A stretch of 64,000 nucleotides of DNA from an uncultured Bacteroides sp. (GCA_949288585.1 CASEKR010000014.1:1-64000); one strand, 5' to 3'; shown: positions 17,692 to 26,054, numbered from the stretch's first letter. Notes: generated by a model not told the origin, from the letters alone. Numbers and translations are program-made.

Positions 17692-18029
17692 CAGACAAGC
17701 ACCTGCTGGAGCTTCTGCATGTTGTGGTCGCGCGCCGTGCCCATAATGAGGAACAAGTCGACTATCCACCAGATGTAGGCGCCGCCGCACGTCAGCAGCT
17801 TGATGACGCCCAGGCCTATGTCGCCCACAAAGAAGCGATCGATGCCAAAGTATCCTACCAGGATGGAGATGATGAGGCAGATGGTGGGGTCTTTGAACTG
17901 GAGGCTCTGGAGGATGACCCATTTGTCGTCGGGCACGTTCAGCAGCATGTCGCGCACGGCTCCAATCTGATAGTCGTGGAAATATTTCCCGTTCGCCAAG
18001 ATGAAGGCGTCTACTTTCTGTGAATCCAT
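17691..18029 (-). CDS. TM2 domain-containing protein
   Basis: This 112-residue protein has a cytosolic N-terminus of about 50 residues. The TM2 domain follows: two helices joined by the turn VGYFGIDRFFVGDIGLGVIKLLTCGGAYIWWIVD, with the conserved G-x-D-R-F-Y/F pattern. TM2 proteins are small membrane proteins of unclear role. The ATG at 18029 lies 33 nt downstream of a good -7 element; the longer ORF to 18194 crosses that promoter and a repeat array and is rejected. First gene of the TM2-DUF2752-DUF4870-M48 operon. Confidence 0.88.
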   Translation of the reverse strand: MDSQKVDAFILANGKYFHDYQIGAVRDMLLNVPDDKWVILQSLQFKDPTICLIISILVGYFGIDRFFVGDIGLGVIKLLTCGGAYIWWIVDLFLIMGTARDHNMQKLQQVLV

Positions 18030-18061
18030 AATATAAGAAAATTGAATCAGTAAATATGCCG

Positions 18062-18069
18062 CAAAGATA
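18062..18069 (-). promoter_or_regulatory. -7 element for the TM2 operon
   Basis: CAAAGATA reads TATCTTTG on the minus strand, 33 nt upstream of the TM2 ATG. Confidence 0.6.
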
Positions 18070-18137
18070 ACGAATCCACGGAAAACGGGGCAGGAATCTA
18101 TTATTTTTTTACAAAACGGACTCAAAAAACCGCCCGT

Positions 18138-18234
18138 GCACTCAGCGGGAACAAGCGCCGCACTCGGGAGTTGCTTCCGACGCACTCGGGACAAACGCCG
18201 GACGCACTCGGCGGGAATGAACGCCGTACCCGGG
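18138..18234 (-). repeat. 22-bp tandem array, locus 3 (5 units)
   Basis: On the plus strand the GCACTC (or GTACCC) cores start at 18138, 18160, 18182, 18204 and 18226, exactly 22 bp apart. This is the inverse of the arrays at 4.5 and 10.8 kb. Reading on the minus strand, the array points to the TM2 promoter about 70 bp away. The rest of the 314-bp gap between TM2 and rubrerythrin holds a terminator and no gene that I can support. Confidence 0.93.
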
Positions 18235-18296
18235 GCAAAGGCCGCAAGGGGAGGTTCCTATCTTGTTGGGAATCAAAAGAAAACAGGAACTGCTGC

Positions 18297-18335
18297 AAAA
18301 AAAATCTTCCGGACCGAAGGACGGACCGGAAGATT
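18297..18335 (-). terminator. Rho-independent terminator of rubrerythrin
   Basis: AATCTTCCGG (18303-18312) and CCGGAAGATT (18326-18335) form a perfect 10-bp stem. On the minus strand it is followed by eight T (A run at 18297-18304). It lies 9 nt past the rubrerythrin stop. Confidence 0.88.
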
Positions 18336-18343
18336 GAAAAATT

Positions 18344-18922
18344 TTACCAATTCTCTTTCTTCACTTCGAAGTAAGCGCGGGGGTGCTGGCAGGCGGGGCA
18401 CAGTTCCGGGGCTTCCTTGCCCACGTAGATGTATCCGCAGTTGCGGCACTGCCAGACGATTTCCTCTTCTTTGGCGAAGACCGTGCCCTGCTCGATGTTC
18501 TTGATGAAGGCGCGGTAGCGCTCTTCATGCCCTTTTTCGGCCACGGCGATGTTGCGGTACATCAGCGCGATTTCGGGGAAGCCTTCTTCGTCGGCCACAT
18601 CGGCAAACTTGGGGTAGTCTGCCGTCCACTCTTCATTCTCGCCGGCGGCGGCGGCCTTCAGGTTTTCGAGCGTCGTTCCGATGACGCCCGCCGGATAAGA
18701 GGCCGTGATTTCCACCATGCCGCCTTCCAGCCATTTGAACATGCGCTTGGCGTGCTCCTTCTCCTGGTCCGCCGTCTCCAGGAAGATGGCGGCGATTTGT
18801 TCGTAGCCTTCCTTCTTGGCTACACTTGCAAAGTAGGTGTAACGCATGCGTGCCTGCGATTCGCCGGCAAAAGATGTCAGCAAGTTCTTCTCAGTCTGTG
18901 TTCCTTTGATACTTTTTCCCAT
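18344..18922 (-). CDS. rbr: Rubrerythrin
   Basis: This 192-residue non-haem di-iron peroxidase protects anaerobes by reducing hydrogen peroxide with electrons from rubredoxin or NADH. The N-terminal ferritin-like four-helix domain shows E-x-x-R-Y/H and EKEH ligand motifs ([26 protein letters not shown]). The C-terminal rubredoxin domain has [10 protein letters not shown] and CPACQHP. Length and domain order are typical. It stands alone with its own promoter (18977) and a strong terminator. PerR/OxyR control is usual in the genus, but no operator is visible. Confidence 0.95.
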   Translation of the reverse strand: MGKSIKGTQTEKNLLTSFAGESQARMRYTYFASVAKKEGYEQIAAIFLETADQEKEHAKRMFKWLEGGMVEITASYPAGVIGTTLENLKAAAAGENEEWTADYPKFADVADEEGFPEIALMYRNIAVAEKGHEERYRAFIKNIEQGTVFAKEEEIVWQCRNCGYIYVGKEAPELCPACQHPRAYFEVKKENW

Positions 18923-18976
18923 GATTAGTTCGATGTTTGAGGGTGAATAAATAAGTTAGCCAGTTTCTCTTGCCTA

Positions 18977-18984
18977 CAAAGTTA
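18977..18984 (-). promoter_or_regulatory. -7 element for rubrerythrin
   Basis: CAAAGTTA reads TAACTTTG on the minus strand, 55 nt upstream of the ATG. Confidence 0.58.
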
Positions 18985-19060
18985 AGGCTTTGCAGCATAG
19001 AAACCTCATGAAAAGCAACAAAAAAAGCGGGCGGAATGCTTTCGGACGGCCGATTTTAAC

Positions 19061-19068
19061 TACCTTTG
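19061..19068 (+). promoter_or_regulatory. -7 element for the SulP transporter
   Basis: TACCTTTG matches TAnnTTTG, 30 nt upstream of the ATG at 19099. It overlaps the first bases of the longer ORF, which supports the later start. Confidence 0.6.
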
Positions 19069-19098
19069 CAGCCCGTTACAAAAATTAAGGATTTGCTT

Positions 19099-20784
19099 AT
19101 GAAAGCTTTCGCATTCAGACCGAAACTGTTCGACACACTGAAACATTACGACAAACAGACTTTTGCGGCCGACCTCATGGCCGGCGTCATCGTGGGCATC
19201 GTCGCCCTGCCCCTCGCCATCGCCTTCGGCATCGCCTCGGGCGTGTCTCCCGAGAAAGGTATCGTCACGGCCATCATCGCCGGCTTCCTCATCTCCCTGC
19301 TGGGCGGCAGCCGCGTGCAGATAGGCGGCCCCACGGGCGCGTTCATCGTCATCGTCTACGGCGTCATCCAGCAATACGGCGAGGCGGGCCTCATCGCCGC
19401 CACGCTCATGGCCGGCGTCATCCTCGTCCTGCTGGGCGTCTTCCGCTTGGGCGCCATTATCAAGTTCATCCCCTATCCCATCATCGTGGGCTTCACGAGC
19501 GGCATCGCCGTCACCATCTTCACTACGCAAGTGGCCGACATCTTCGGCCTGCACTTCGGCGGAGAGCAGGTGCCGGGCGACTTCGTGGGAAAATGGATGC
19601 TCTACTTCCGGCACTTCGACACGGTCAACTGGTGGAACACGGCGGTCAGCATCGCCAGCATCCTGCTCATCGCCCTCACGCCGCGCGTCTCCAAGAAAGT
19701 GCCCGGCTCGCTCGTGGCCATAGTGGTCATGACGCTGGCCGTCTGGCTGCTCAAGACCCACCTGGGCATCACGGGCATCGACACCATCGGCGACCGCTTC
19801 AGCATCCGCGCCGAACTGCCCGACGCCGCCATCCCCGCCCTGGACTGGGAGGCGGTGAACAACCTCTTCCCCGTCGCGCTGACCATCGCCGTGCTGGGCG
19901 CCATCGAGTCGCTGCTCTCCGCCACCGTGGCCGACGGCGCCATCGGCGACCGCCACGACTCGAACACGGAACTCATCGCGCAGGGGGCGGCCAACATCGT
20001 CGCGCCCCTCTTCGGCGGCATCCCGGCGACGGGAGCCATCGCCCGCACCATGGCCAACATCAACAACGGCGGACGGACGCCCGTGGCGGGCATCGTGCAC
20101 GCCGTCGTCCTGCTCCTCATCCTCCTGCTGCTCATGCCCCTGGCGAAGTACATCCCGATGGGCTGCCTGGCGGGCGTGCTGGCCGTGGTGGCCTACAACA
20201 TGAGCGGATGGCGCACCTTCCGCGCGCTGCTGCGCAACCCGAAGGCCGACGTCACGGTGCTGTTCATCACCTTCTTCCTCACTGTCGTCTTCGACCTGAC
20301 GGTAGCTATCGAAGCGGGACTCGTCATCGCATGCGTCCTCTTCATGCACCGCGTCATGGAGACGACGGAAATCTCTGTCATCAAAGACGAAATCGACCCG
20401 AACAAGGACACCGGCGCCGACACGCACGAGGAACACATCGTCATTCCCGACGGGGTGGAGGTCTACGAGATAAACGGCCCCTACTTCTTCGGCATCGCCA
20501 CCAAGTTCGAAGAAATCATGGCCCGGCTGGGCGACCGCCCGAAGGTGCGTGTCGTGCGGATGCGCAAGGTGCCCTTCATCGACTCCACGGGCATCCACAA
20601 CTTAGAGAGTCTCTGCCGCATGTCGCAGAAGGAGAAGATAACCATCGTGCTCAGCGGCGTCAACGAGAAGGTGCACCACGCCCTCCGGAAGTCCGGCTTC
20701 TACGAACTACTTGGCGAAGAAAACATCTGCCCCAACATCAACGTGGCGCTGGACAGGGCCAACCAACTCATCCAACGCTCCTAA
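19099..20784 (+). CDS. SulP family inorganic anion transporter with STAS domain
   Basis: This 561-residue protein has about 11-14 membrane helices starting with DLMAGVIVGIVALPLAIAFG, the SulP signature, and GGSRVQIGGPTGAF. It ends in a C-terminal cytosolic STAS domain from about residue 450 (VEVYEINGPYFFGIATKFEE, FIDSTGIHNLESL). SulP proteins move sulfate, bicarbonate or dicarboxylates; the substrate is not deducible here because no sulfate assimilation or carbonic anhydrase gene is adjacent. Strongly C-rich third codon positions. The nuclease gene follows 14 bp later and is probably co-transcribed. Confidence 0.93.
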   Translation: MKAFAFRPKLFDTLKHYDKQTFAADLMAGVIVGIVALPLAIAFGIASGVSPEKGIVTAIIAGFLISLLGGSRVQIGGPTGAFIVIVYGVIQQYGEAGLIAATLMAGVILVLLGVFRLGAIIKFIPYPIIVGFTSGIAVTIFTTQVADIFGLHFGGEQVPGDFVGKWMLYFRHFDTVNWWNTAVSIASILLIALTPRVSKKVPGSLVAIVVMTLAVWLLKTHLGITGIDTIGDRFSIRAELPDAAIPALDWEAVNNLFPVALTIAVLGAIESLLSATVADGAIGDRHDSNTELIAQGAANIVAPLFGGIPATGAIARTMANINNGGRTPVAGIVHAVVLLLILLLLMPLAKYIPMGCLAGVLAVVAYNMSGWRTFRALLRNPKADVTVLFITFFLTVVFDLTVAIEAGLVIACVLFMHRVMETTEISVIKDEIDPNKDTGADTHEEHIVIPDGVEVYEINGPYFFGIATKFEEIMARLGDRPKVRVVRMRKVPFIDSTGIHNLESLCRMSQKEKITIVLSGVNEKVHHALRKSGFYELLGEENICPNINVALDRANQLIQRS

Positions 20785-20798
20785 ACCCTTGCTGATAT

Positions 20799-21662
20799 AT
20801 GGCCAGAAGAAAGAAAAAGAAGAAATCGCGGGGATTGCTCTACACACTCCTCGTCGTCGTCCTCGCCTGCCTGAGCTACGAACCGCTGACGCGTGCCCTG
20901 CACGTCGACCCCGTCCGAAGCTTGCCCGCCGGAAACATTCCCGCCGCCCCTGCCGCCCTAAAGGAAGGGGACTACCTGCTGCCCGCACCGCTGAAATCTA
21001 TCCCAGAAAAGATACTCGTCCGCCGTGGCTACACCGTTTCTTATAATATGGAGCACAACCTGCCCAACTGGGTAGCCTGGGAACTGACGCCGGAGAAGCT
21101 CGTCGAACGCGAAAGCCGCACGGACAAGTTCCTCCCCGACCCCGACCTGCCCGAAGAAAAGGCCGTCACCACCGACGACTACAAACGTTCGGGATGGGAC
21201 AGGGGGCACATGTGCCCGGCGGCAGACAACCGTTGGCACTGGCGGGCGATGCAGGAGAGCTTCTACATGACGAACATCTGCCCGCAGCACCACAACCTGA
21301 ACCGGGGCGACTGGAAAGAATTGGAAGATGCCTGCCGAGACTGGGCAGCGAAAGAAGGAAAGATATATATCGTGTGCGGACCCATCCTGTATAACCAGAA
21401 GCACAAGACCATCGGACGCGAACACCGCATCACCGTGCCCGAGGCTTTTTTCAAGGTCATCCTTTGCCCCGGCAGTACGCCGCCCAAGGCCATCGGTTTC
21501 CTCTATAAAAACACGGCGGGCAACCATCCCCTGGACAGCTACGTCAACTCTGTGGACCAGGTGGAGCGCATCACGGGCATCGACTTCTTTCCCGCCCTGC
21601 CCGACGAGGTGGAGGAACGGGTGGAGGCGGAGTACGACCTCAGCCTGTGGCCGATGGAATAG
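20799..21662 (+). CDS. DNA/RNA non-specific endonuclease, membrane-anchored
   Basis: This 287-residue protein has a basic N-terminus (MARRKKKKKSRG), then a membrane helix or uncleaved signal (residues about 12-28), then the beta-beta-alpha-metal nuclease domain of the NucA/Serratia type. The catalytic motif is D134-R-G-H137, followed by CPAADNRWH and the metal-binding asparagine region NICPQHHNLNRGDW. The active site would face the periplasm, probably degrading extracellular nucleic acid for nutrition. It directly follows the SulP gene. Confidence 0.9.
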   Translation: MARRKKKKKSRGLLYTLLVVVLACLSYEPLTRALHVDPVRSLPAGNIPAAPAALKEGDYLLPAPLKSIPEKILVRRGYTVSYNMEHNLPNWVAWELTPEKLVERESRTDKFLPDPDLPEEKAVTTDDYKRSGWDRGHMCPAADNRWHWRAMQESFYMTNICPQHHNLNRGDWKELEDACRDWAAKEGKIYIVCGPILYNQKHKTIGREHRITVPEAFFKVILCPGSTPPKAIGFLYKNTAGNHPLDSYVNSVDQVERITGIDFFPALPDEVEERVEAEYDLSLWPME

Positions 21663-21671
21663 GAGGTTAGT

Positions 21672-21760
21672 TACGAGTGACAAGCTACGAGCTACGAGTC
21701 GGTACGGTGGAGAAGCAATGCTCTTTTTTACTACTCGTAGCTCGTAGCTTGTCACTCGTA
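21672..21760. repeat. Perfect 28-bp inverted repeat made of heptamers, between convergent genes
   Basis: The arm at 21672-21699 and its exact reverse complement at 21733-21760 are separated by 33 bp. The left arm is built from near-heptamer units (TTACGAG, TGACAAG, CTACGAG, CTACGAG). It lies between the nuclease stop (21662) and the radical SAM stop (21764), so it could act as a bidirectional terminator. Confidence 0.92.
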
Positions 21761-21763
21761 GCT

Positions 21764-22537
21764 CTAATAAGAAACGCTTACTTCAATGCCTGCCCGGCGC
21801 ACCAAGTCGCCGATGCGGTCCAGCTCCTCGCGGGTGGCTTTGCGCAGGTCGTGGTCGGGCGTCTCGCGGTCGATGGTGTAAATCATTACCTGGCGCGGCG
21901 ACACTTCCTTCACGCGCTCCAGCCAAGGCAGGACGAAGCGGTCGCCGGTATTGTCCATGTCACGGCCCAGATACCCGCCTTTCAAGAACATCGTCTGGAT
22001 GATGCACCGTCCCCGGAAAGCCTTCATCCGCTCAATGACAGCCTCCACCGAGTAGTGCCCCGTGGGGCGGTCCAAGGTGCGGATGTACTCCTCGTCCACC
22101 GTGTCTAACTTCAGGATGTTGTTATCCACGCGGTCCAGCGCGTCGAACACGGCGGGCTTGTGTATAAAGGTCGAATTGCTCAGCACGCTCACCTTGGCGC
22201 GGGGGAAATAGCGGTCGCGCAGAGCCAGCGTATCGTCGATGATTTCGGGGAAGTGCGGATGCGCCGTTGGCTCGCCGTTGCCGGCAAAGGTCAGCACGTC
22301 GGGTGCGGGGCCGTTCTGCCGCATGTCCTGCAAGCAGGCTTCGAGGGCGGAGCGCACCTCTTCGCGGGTGGGGCGCGGCAGCTTCGGGCGGAAATCTTCG
22401 TTGAAGCCGCACTCGCAGTAGATGCAGTTAAAAGTACACAGTTTGCCATCAGCCGGCATCAGGTTGATTCCCAAGGAAACTCCCAAACGGCGGGAATGTA
22501 CAGGGCCGAAGATGGGAGACGGATAAATGACTGTCAT
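21764..22537 (-). CDS. Radical SAM protein
   Basis: This 257-residue protein has the iron-sulfur motif C-x3-C-x2-C in CTFNCIYCECG near residue 35. An N-terminal IFGPVHSRRLGVSLGINLMP precedes it, the hallmark of a small radical SAM group often annotated as related to TYW1/wybutosine or NrdG-like activating enzymes. AGNGEPTAHPHF is the SAM-binding GGE-like segment. The substrate is unknown. The ATG at 22537 is chosen because the -7 element lies at 22561-22568 and the conserved sequence begins immediately. Confidence 0.85.
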   Translation of the reverse strand: MTVIYPSPIFGPVHSRRLGVSLGINLMPADGKLCTFNCIYCECGFNEDFRPKLPRPTREEVRSALEACLQDMRQNGPAPDVLTFAGNGEPTAHPHFPEIIDDTLALRDRYFPRAKVSVLSNSTFIHKPAVFDALDRVDNNILKLDTVDEEYIRTLDRPTGHYSVEAVIERMKAFRGRCIIQTMFLKGGYLGRDMDNTGDRFVLPWLERVKEVSPRQVMIYTIDRETPDHDLRKATREELDRIGDLVRRAGIEVSVSY

Positions 22538-22560
22538 AATGCAAAGTTTGTTTTCCGGCA

Positions 22561-22568
22561 CAAAAGTA
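22561..22568 (-). promoter_or_regulatory. -7 element for the radical SAM gene
   Basis: CAAAAGTA reads TACTTTTG on the minus strand, 24 nt upstream of the ATG. Confidence 0.5.
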
Positions 22569-22601
22569 AAAGTTTTGCTCCTTCGAAGCAATATTTCGGC
22601 T

Positions 22602-24623
22602 TCAGAACTTCAGCCGCACCTGCACCTGCAAGTCCGTCTTCCGGTTGCTCCTTATCAAATCGTTGCCCGAACTAATCTCGTCGCGGTCCAAATAATGCGT
22701 GTGCCCCAGCTTTGCTAAGCACATCAGATGCTTGCCCAAGTCGCAACGCAAGAGGAAGGAGCAGCGGAAGCCGTTGCCTGAAAAGGAAGGGGTGTAGAAG
22801 GTGTAAAGCAGGCCGCGCTCGTAGACGTAGACGCGCGAATCGTAGTCATCGGTGTCGAAATAAGTACCTTGCACAGAGAGGCGAAGTGGAAAGAAGGGCA
22901 GGGCGCAGGAAACCGCCTGCGTGCATTGCCAGCCCGAAGCGGACGAAAGACTTTGCTGGGCGAAAACCGTATAGTCGGCGGTAGTCTGGAAACTCCAGAT
23001 GCCGGGAGCGTAGGCCAAGCGAAGGCGCGTGCGATGATGCTGAGTGGGCAGGGTCACTTCGCCGCCCGTGCCCGTCACGTCGCGCTCGCGGCGGCGGAAG
23101 CGGTAGTTGGCGTACATCGTCAGTTCCTCGCGCGGCGTGTAGGTAGCCTGGAAGCGTACATCCACGCCCTGCGAAGGCTTGCTGATGCGGTAGCGCCACC
23201 AAGGGAAAGAAAAGAAATCGGCCGAAGCGAAGAACCGCCAATGGGCCAAGGGAGAGGCTTCGGCCGCCACATACCAGCCGTTCTCGTTCTGCGGCGTGCT
23301 GCCCTCGCCAAAGGAGTGGGCGAAGAATGCCCAATAGTCGTGCGCGTAGTAGCGGTGGACCAGCAGTAGCCGATAATCCGGCGAGAAATCGTAGTTCAGG
23401 CGGTTGAGGAAGGCGCAGCCCTGCTTACCCATCGCCGCCTCGCCCGACCAACCGAAACGACCCAAGCGGTAGCGGTAGTCCAAGCCCACATTATAGAAAT
23501 AGTTTCCCCGCAGATTGTACTTCGCATATTCACGCAAGTTGGGTTCGTAAGGGCGGTCGAAGAAGTAGTAGATGCCTGTCAGCCCCACCTGGAAAGGGTT
23601 TCCTTTGTAGGCGATGTTCCCGCCGGCCACTTGCAGGGCGGCCGTGCGCATTTTCTCTACTTCGGACTGCGTGCGGTGCAAGCCCGATTCGTCGATAGAC
23701 ACAAGCGCGCCGTCCTCCACCCGTCCGTCCAGCGTGCGGTGCGAATAAAAGGCGGAGACTTCCACGCGGCGCATTGCCTGCACCGTGGCCGCCAATCCCC
23801 GGAAATAATCGTATTCGCCCGTAGAGCCGTGCTTGCGGATGCCCCGGGCGCGGTAGTCGGACGTGGCGAGCGAAAACGATTTGCCCAGCCCAAAGCTGTT
23901 TCCCAACACCAGCCCCTGTCCGAAGTCCAGGCGGTAAGTACCCAACGCCAGTGTTTTTAGCCGCCCTAAGTTGTGCAAGAGTATATAATAGGAATAGTGG
24001 TCATAGCCTTTCGCGTCGTGCAGGGCGAAGAACGGTTCTCCGGCGTCTTTCTCGGCGGCAAAGCCCGCCTGCACGTAGTCGCCCCGGCGGAAGGCGTAGC
24101 GCAAAGAATGGTAGAGGGGAGTGCCCAGGAAGTTTTTCTCGTAACCCTTGCGGCGGTAGAAAGGTTGGTCGAAACGCGCCAGCGCTTCGTGCTTGCCATA
24201 ACGCAGGATGCTTTTCCACGAAGGGAAACCTTTTTCTTCGCCCACGGGCTTCACGCAAACAAAAGGTTGCAGAAGCTCGGCGGCCAGGCGGTCCATCCCC
24301 GGCACCAGCATCAGTTCGTAGACGCTTTGCATCGGCCCGTGCAAAGATACATAGGCCTGGATGTTCTCCACCTGCCGGGCGTTGAGGAAAGGGAAGCGTT
24401 CCAACTGCTCGCGGGTGGCAGTGTTCAGGTCCAGCGGGTCGTCGCGCAGATAGGCAAGGTCTTCCAGTTCATCTTCCCAGGCGGCGGGGTCGGACAGTTC
24501 GGCTAGTTCCTCCAGGTTGTCTTCCCAGAGAAGAAAGCTTTGGGCGGGAAGCAGGGACGGAAGCAGCAGGAGCAGGGCGAAGACGAGGCCTCGCTGAATG
24601 TTTTCCACGGTAAAGTCAATCAA
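22602..24623 (-). CDS. Helix-hairpin-helix (ComEA-type) protein with predicted outer-membrane beta-barrel
   Basis: The protein has up to 673 residues. A hydrophobic signal (GLVFALLLLLPSLLPAQ) is followed by ComEA-like helix-hairpin-helix repeats at residues about 50-125 (DLNTATREQLERFPFLNARQ). The remaining 500 residues are rich in alternating aromatic strands (YRYRLGRFGWSGEAAMG, FFSFPWWRYRIS), as in an outer-membrane barrel, ending in a C-terminal F. A possible DNA- or uptake-related role is inference from the HhH motif only. There is no ATG near the signal; the start is TTG at 24623 or GTG at 24608. It begins 5 bp after the higA stop. Confidence 0.75.
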   Translation of the reverse strand: MIDFTVENIQRGLVFALLLLLPSLLPAQSFLLWEDNLEELAELSDPAAWEDELEDLAYLRDDPLDLNTATREQLERFPFLNARQVENIQAYVSLHGPMQSVYELMLVPGMDRLAAELLQPFVCVKPVGEEKGFPSWKSILRYGKHEALARFDQPFYRRKGYEKNFLGTPLYHSLRYAFRRGDYVQAGFAAEKDAGEPFFALHDAKGYDHYSYYILLHNLGRLKTLALGTYRLDFGQGLVLGNSFGLGKSFSLATSDYRARGIRKHGSTGEYDYFRGLAATVQAMRRVEVSAFYSHRTLDGRVEDGALVSIDESGLHRTQSEVEKMRTAALQVAGGNIAYKGNPFQVGLTGIYYFFDRPYEPNLREYAKYNLRGNYFYNVGLDYRYRLGRFGWSGEAAMGKQGCAFLNRLNYDFSPDYRLLLVHRYYAHDYWAFFAHSFGEGSTPQNENGWYVAAEASPLAHWRFFASADFFSFPWWRYRISKPSQGVDVRFQATYTPREELTMYANYRFRRRERDVTGTGGEVTLPTQHHRTRLRLAYAPGIWSFQTTADYTVFAQQSLSSASGWQCTQAVSCALPFFPLRLSVQGTYFDTDDYDSRVYVYERGLLYTFYTPSFSGNGFRCSFLLRCDLGKHLMCLAKLGHTHYLDRDEISSGNDLIRSNRKTDLQVQVRLKF

Positions 24624-24628
24624 TTGTC

Positions 24629-24994
24629 CTATACTCCTAATACAATGTTCGCGTCAATACCTAATTTACGGCTCATCTCCCGCCCCACGCGCAAGGTAGG
24701 TTCACTTCGCCCTGTCAAATAATCCCTGATGCGGGAAGGGGAAACGCCCAACAGTTTGGAGAGCTTGCTCTGTGTTAATCCCAGTTCAGACATGCGCAAA
24801 CGCAGAATATCCGGCAACGACGGAGTGGCAATGGGGTAATGCTCTTCTTCATACTCGGCAGCCAACTCGCTCAGAAGATCCAACTCTACCAGGTTCTTGT
24901 CCGTCAGCGGGGTATCGTCGTCCACCAGCGGGAGAAGCTCTTCGATGCGCTCCATGGTGGCTTTGTAAGTTGTTTCGTTCGTAATCCGTGCCAT
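24629..24994 (-). CDS. higA: HigA-type antitoxin (HTH_XRE)
   Basis: This 121-residue protein has a C-terminal XRE helix-turn-helix (LRMSELGLTQSKLSKLLGVS, then RIRDYLTGRSEPTLRV). The acidic N-terminal half would bind the toxin. The ATG at 24994 lies 1 nt after the toxin stop; an alternative ATG at 25012 would overlap the toxin gene. It would autorepress its own promoter, as is usual for HigA. It is the second gene of the toxin-first pair. Confidence 0.85.
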   Translation of the reverse strand: MARITNETTYKATMERIEELLPLVDDDTPLTDKNLVELDLLSELAAEYEEEHYPIATPSLPDILRLRMSELGLTQSKLSKLLGVSPSRIRDYLTGRSEPTLRVGREMSRKLGIDANIVLGV

Positions 24995-24995
24995 A

Positions 24996-25289
24996 CTATA
25001 TAGTTTTAACATCTATCTTATCATACTCCGGATGAGTACCCACAAAGCGGATATACACCGTCTGAATAGTAAATTTAACTACCGCCACCAGGCGATAGTT
25101 ATTGCCTCGTATATTGAACACATAACGTTGGTTGCCCACGCTGTCCGCGCTCCCGAACGTCCGCCTCACGTCGGCAAAGCAAGTCCACTTCGCCTGCCTC
25201 GTTTTTTGGAACCACTCTTCCAGAGCCGTGCGGGAATCGGGATTGAGGGTGTAGTATTCTATCAGCGTACTTCGTGCAATAATTCTCAT
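24996..25289 (-). CDS. higB: HigB-type mRNA interferase toxin
   Basis: The 97-residue protein has the HigB_toxin (RelE superfamily) layout: ALEEWFQKTRQAKW, the basic-plus-F segment DVRRTFGSADSV, YVFNIRGNNYRLVA and the ending FVGTHPEYDKID. Family members cleave mRNA in the ribosome. The start at 25289 is preferred over 25307 because the latter lies at the edge of the promoter element. Toxin-before-antitoxin order is typical of higBA. Confidence 0.88.
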   Translation of the reverse strand: MRIIARSTLIEYYTLNPDSRTALEEWFQKTRQAKWTCFADVRRTFGSADSVGNQRYVFNIRGNNYRLVAVVKFTIQTVYIRFVGTHPEYDKIDVKTI

Positions 25290-25306
25290 CGCTTTCACAA
25301 TTTGCA

Positions 25307-25314
25307 CAAAGATA
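25307..25314 (-). promoter_or_regulatory. -7 element for higBA
   Basis: CAAAGATA reads TATCTTTG on the minus strand, 18 nt upstream of the higB ATG. Confidence 0.58.
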
Positions 25315-25428
25315 GACGAAGCATTTTAAAAAGCAAAATATTCTTTCAGGAAATGAACGGCAGGCCCGGAATAATTAAGGAAGAAAAAATAACCGCCCCT
25401 GGCGCGCCCATTATTCCAAAGAATGGCG

Positions 25429-25436
25429 TACATTTG
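25429..25436 (+). promoter_or_regulatory. -7 element for the DUF4294 gene, near-leaderless
   Basis: TACATTTG matches TAnnTTTG. The ATG chosen at 25444 is only 8 nt further on, so the mRNA would have almost no leader. Confidence 0.58.
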
Positions 25437-25443
25437 CGAAGTT

Positions 25444-26049
25444 ATGCGTAAATCCGTCTACATAGCAATAGCAGCCTTCCTGCTATCCTTAGCAGGAACG
25501 GATTGCCTGGCCCAGCAGGAGGGAGAGGCCGCAACGGCCTACCTGACGCCCACCTGCGTCTACGAGGGCGACACCATCCCCCACGTCGCCCTGCCTGCGG
25601 TGTATATCTTCAAACCGGTCACGTTCAAGAACAAGCGGCAGCAACGGAGATACAGCAAGTTAGTGCGCGACGTGAAGAAAGTGCTTCCCATCGCCAACGA
25701 AGTGAAGCGTGCCGTCATCGAAACCTACGAATACATCATGACCTTGCCGGACGACAAAGCGCGCCAGCAACACTTGAAGGCGGTGGAGAAAAGCGTGAAA
25801 GAACAGTACACACCAAGGATGAAGAAACTGACTTTCTCGCAAGGCAAACTGCTCATCAAACTGGTGGACCGCCAGACCAACTCTACGGGATACGAGCTGG
25901 TGAAGGCATTCCTCGGCCCGTTCCGCGCGGGGTTCTACCAAGCCTTTGCCGCCCTGTTCGGCGCCAGCCTGAAGAAAGAATACGACCCGGAGGGAGACGA
26001 CAAACTGACGGAACAGGTGGTGCTGATGGTGGAGAACGGGCAGTTGTAA
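25444..26049 (+). CDS. DUF4294 family exported protein
   Basis: This 201-residue protein has a signal peptide (RKSVYIAIAAFLLSLAGTDCLAQ). A conserved block follows: YEGDTIPHVALPAVYIFKP, then RRYSKLVRDVKKVLPIANEVK, as in DUF4294, a Bacteroidetes family without known function. The basic helical middle suggests an envelope structural or assembly role, but that is speculation. The ATG at 25423 lies inside or before the promoter and is rejected in favour of 25444. Confidence 0.78.
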   Translation: MRKSVYIAIAAFLLSLAGTDCLAQQEGEAATAYLTPTCVYEGDTIPHVALPAVYIFKPVTFKNKRQQRRYSKLVRDVKKVLPIANEVKRAVIETYEYIMTLPDDKARQQHLKAVEKSVKEQYTPRMKKLTFSQGKLLIKLVDRQTNSTGYELVKAFLGPFRAGFYQAFAALFGASLKKEYDPEGDDKLTEQVVLMVENGQL

Positions 26050-26054
26050 GCGCA

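Noticed and set aside
19060..20598. 512-codon minus-strand ORF opposite the SulP gene
   Set aside because: Antisense shadow extremely rich in Asp, Glu and Gly; SulP signatures on the plus strand are unambiguous.
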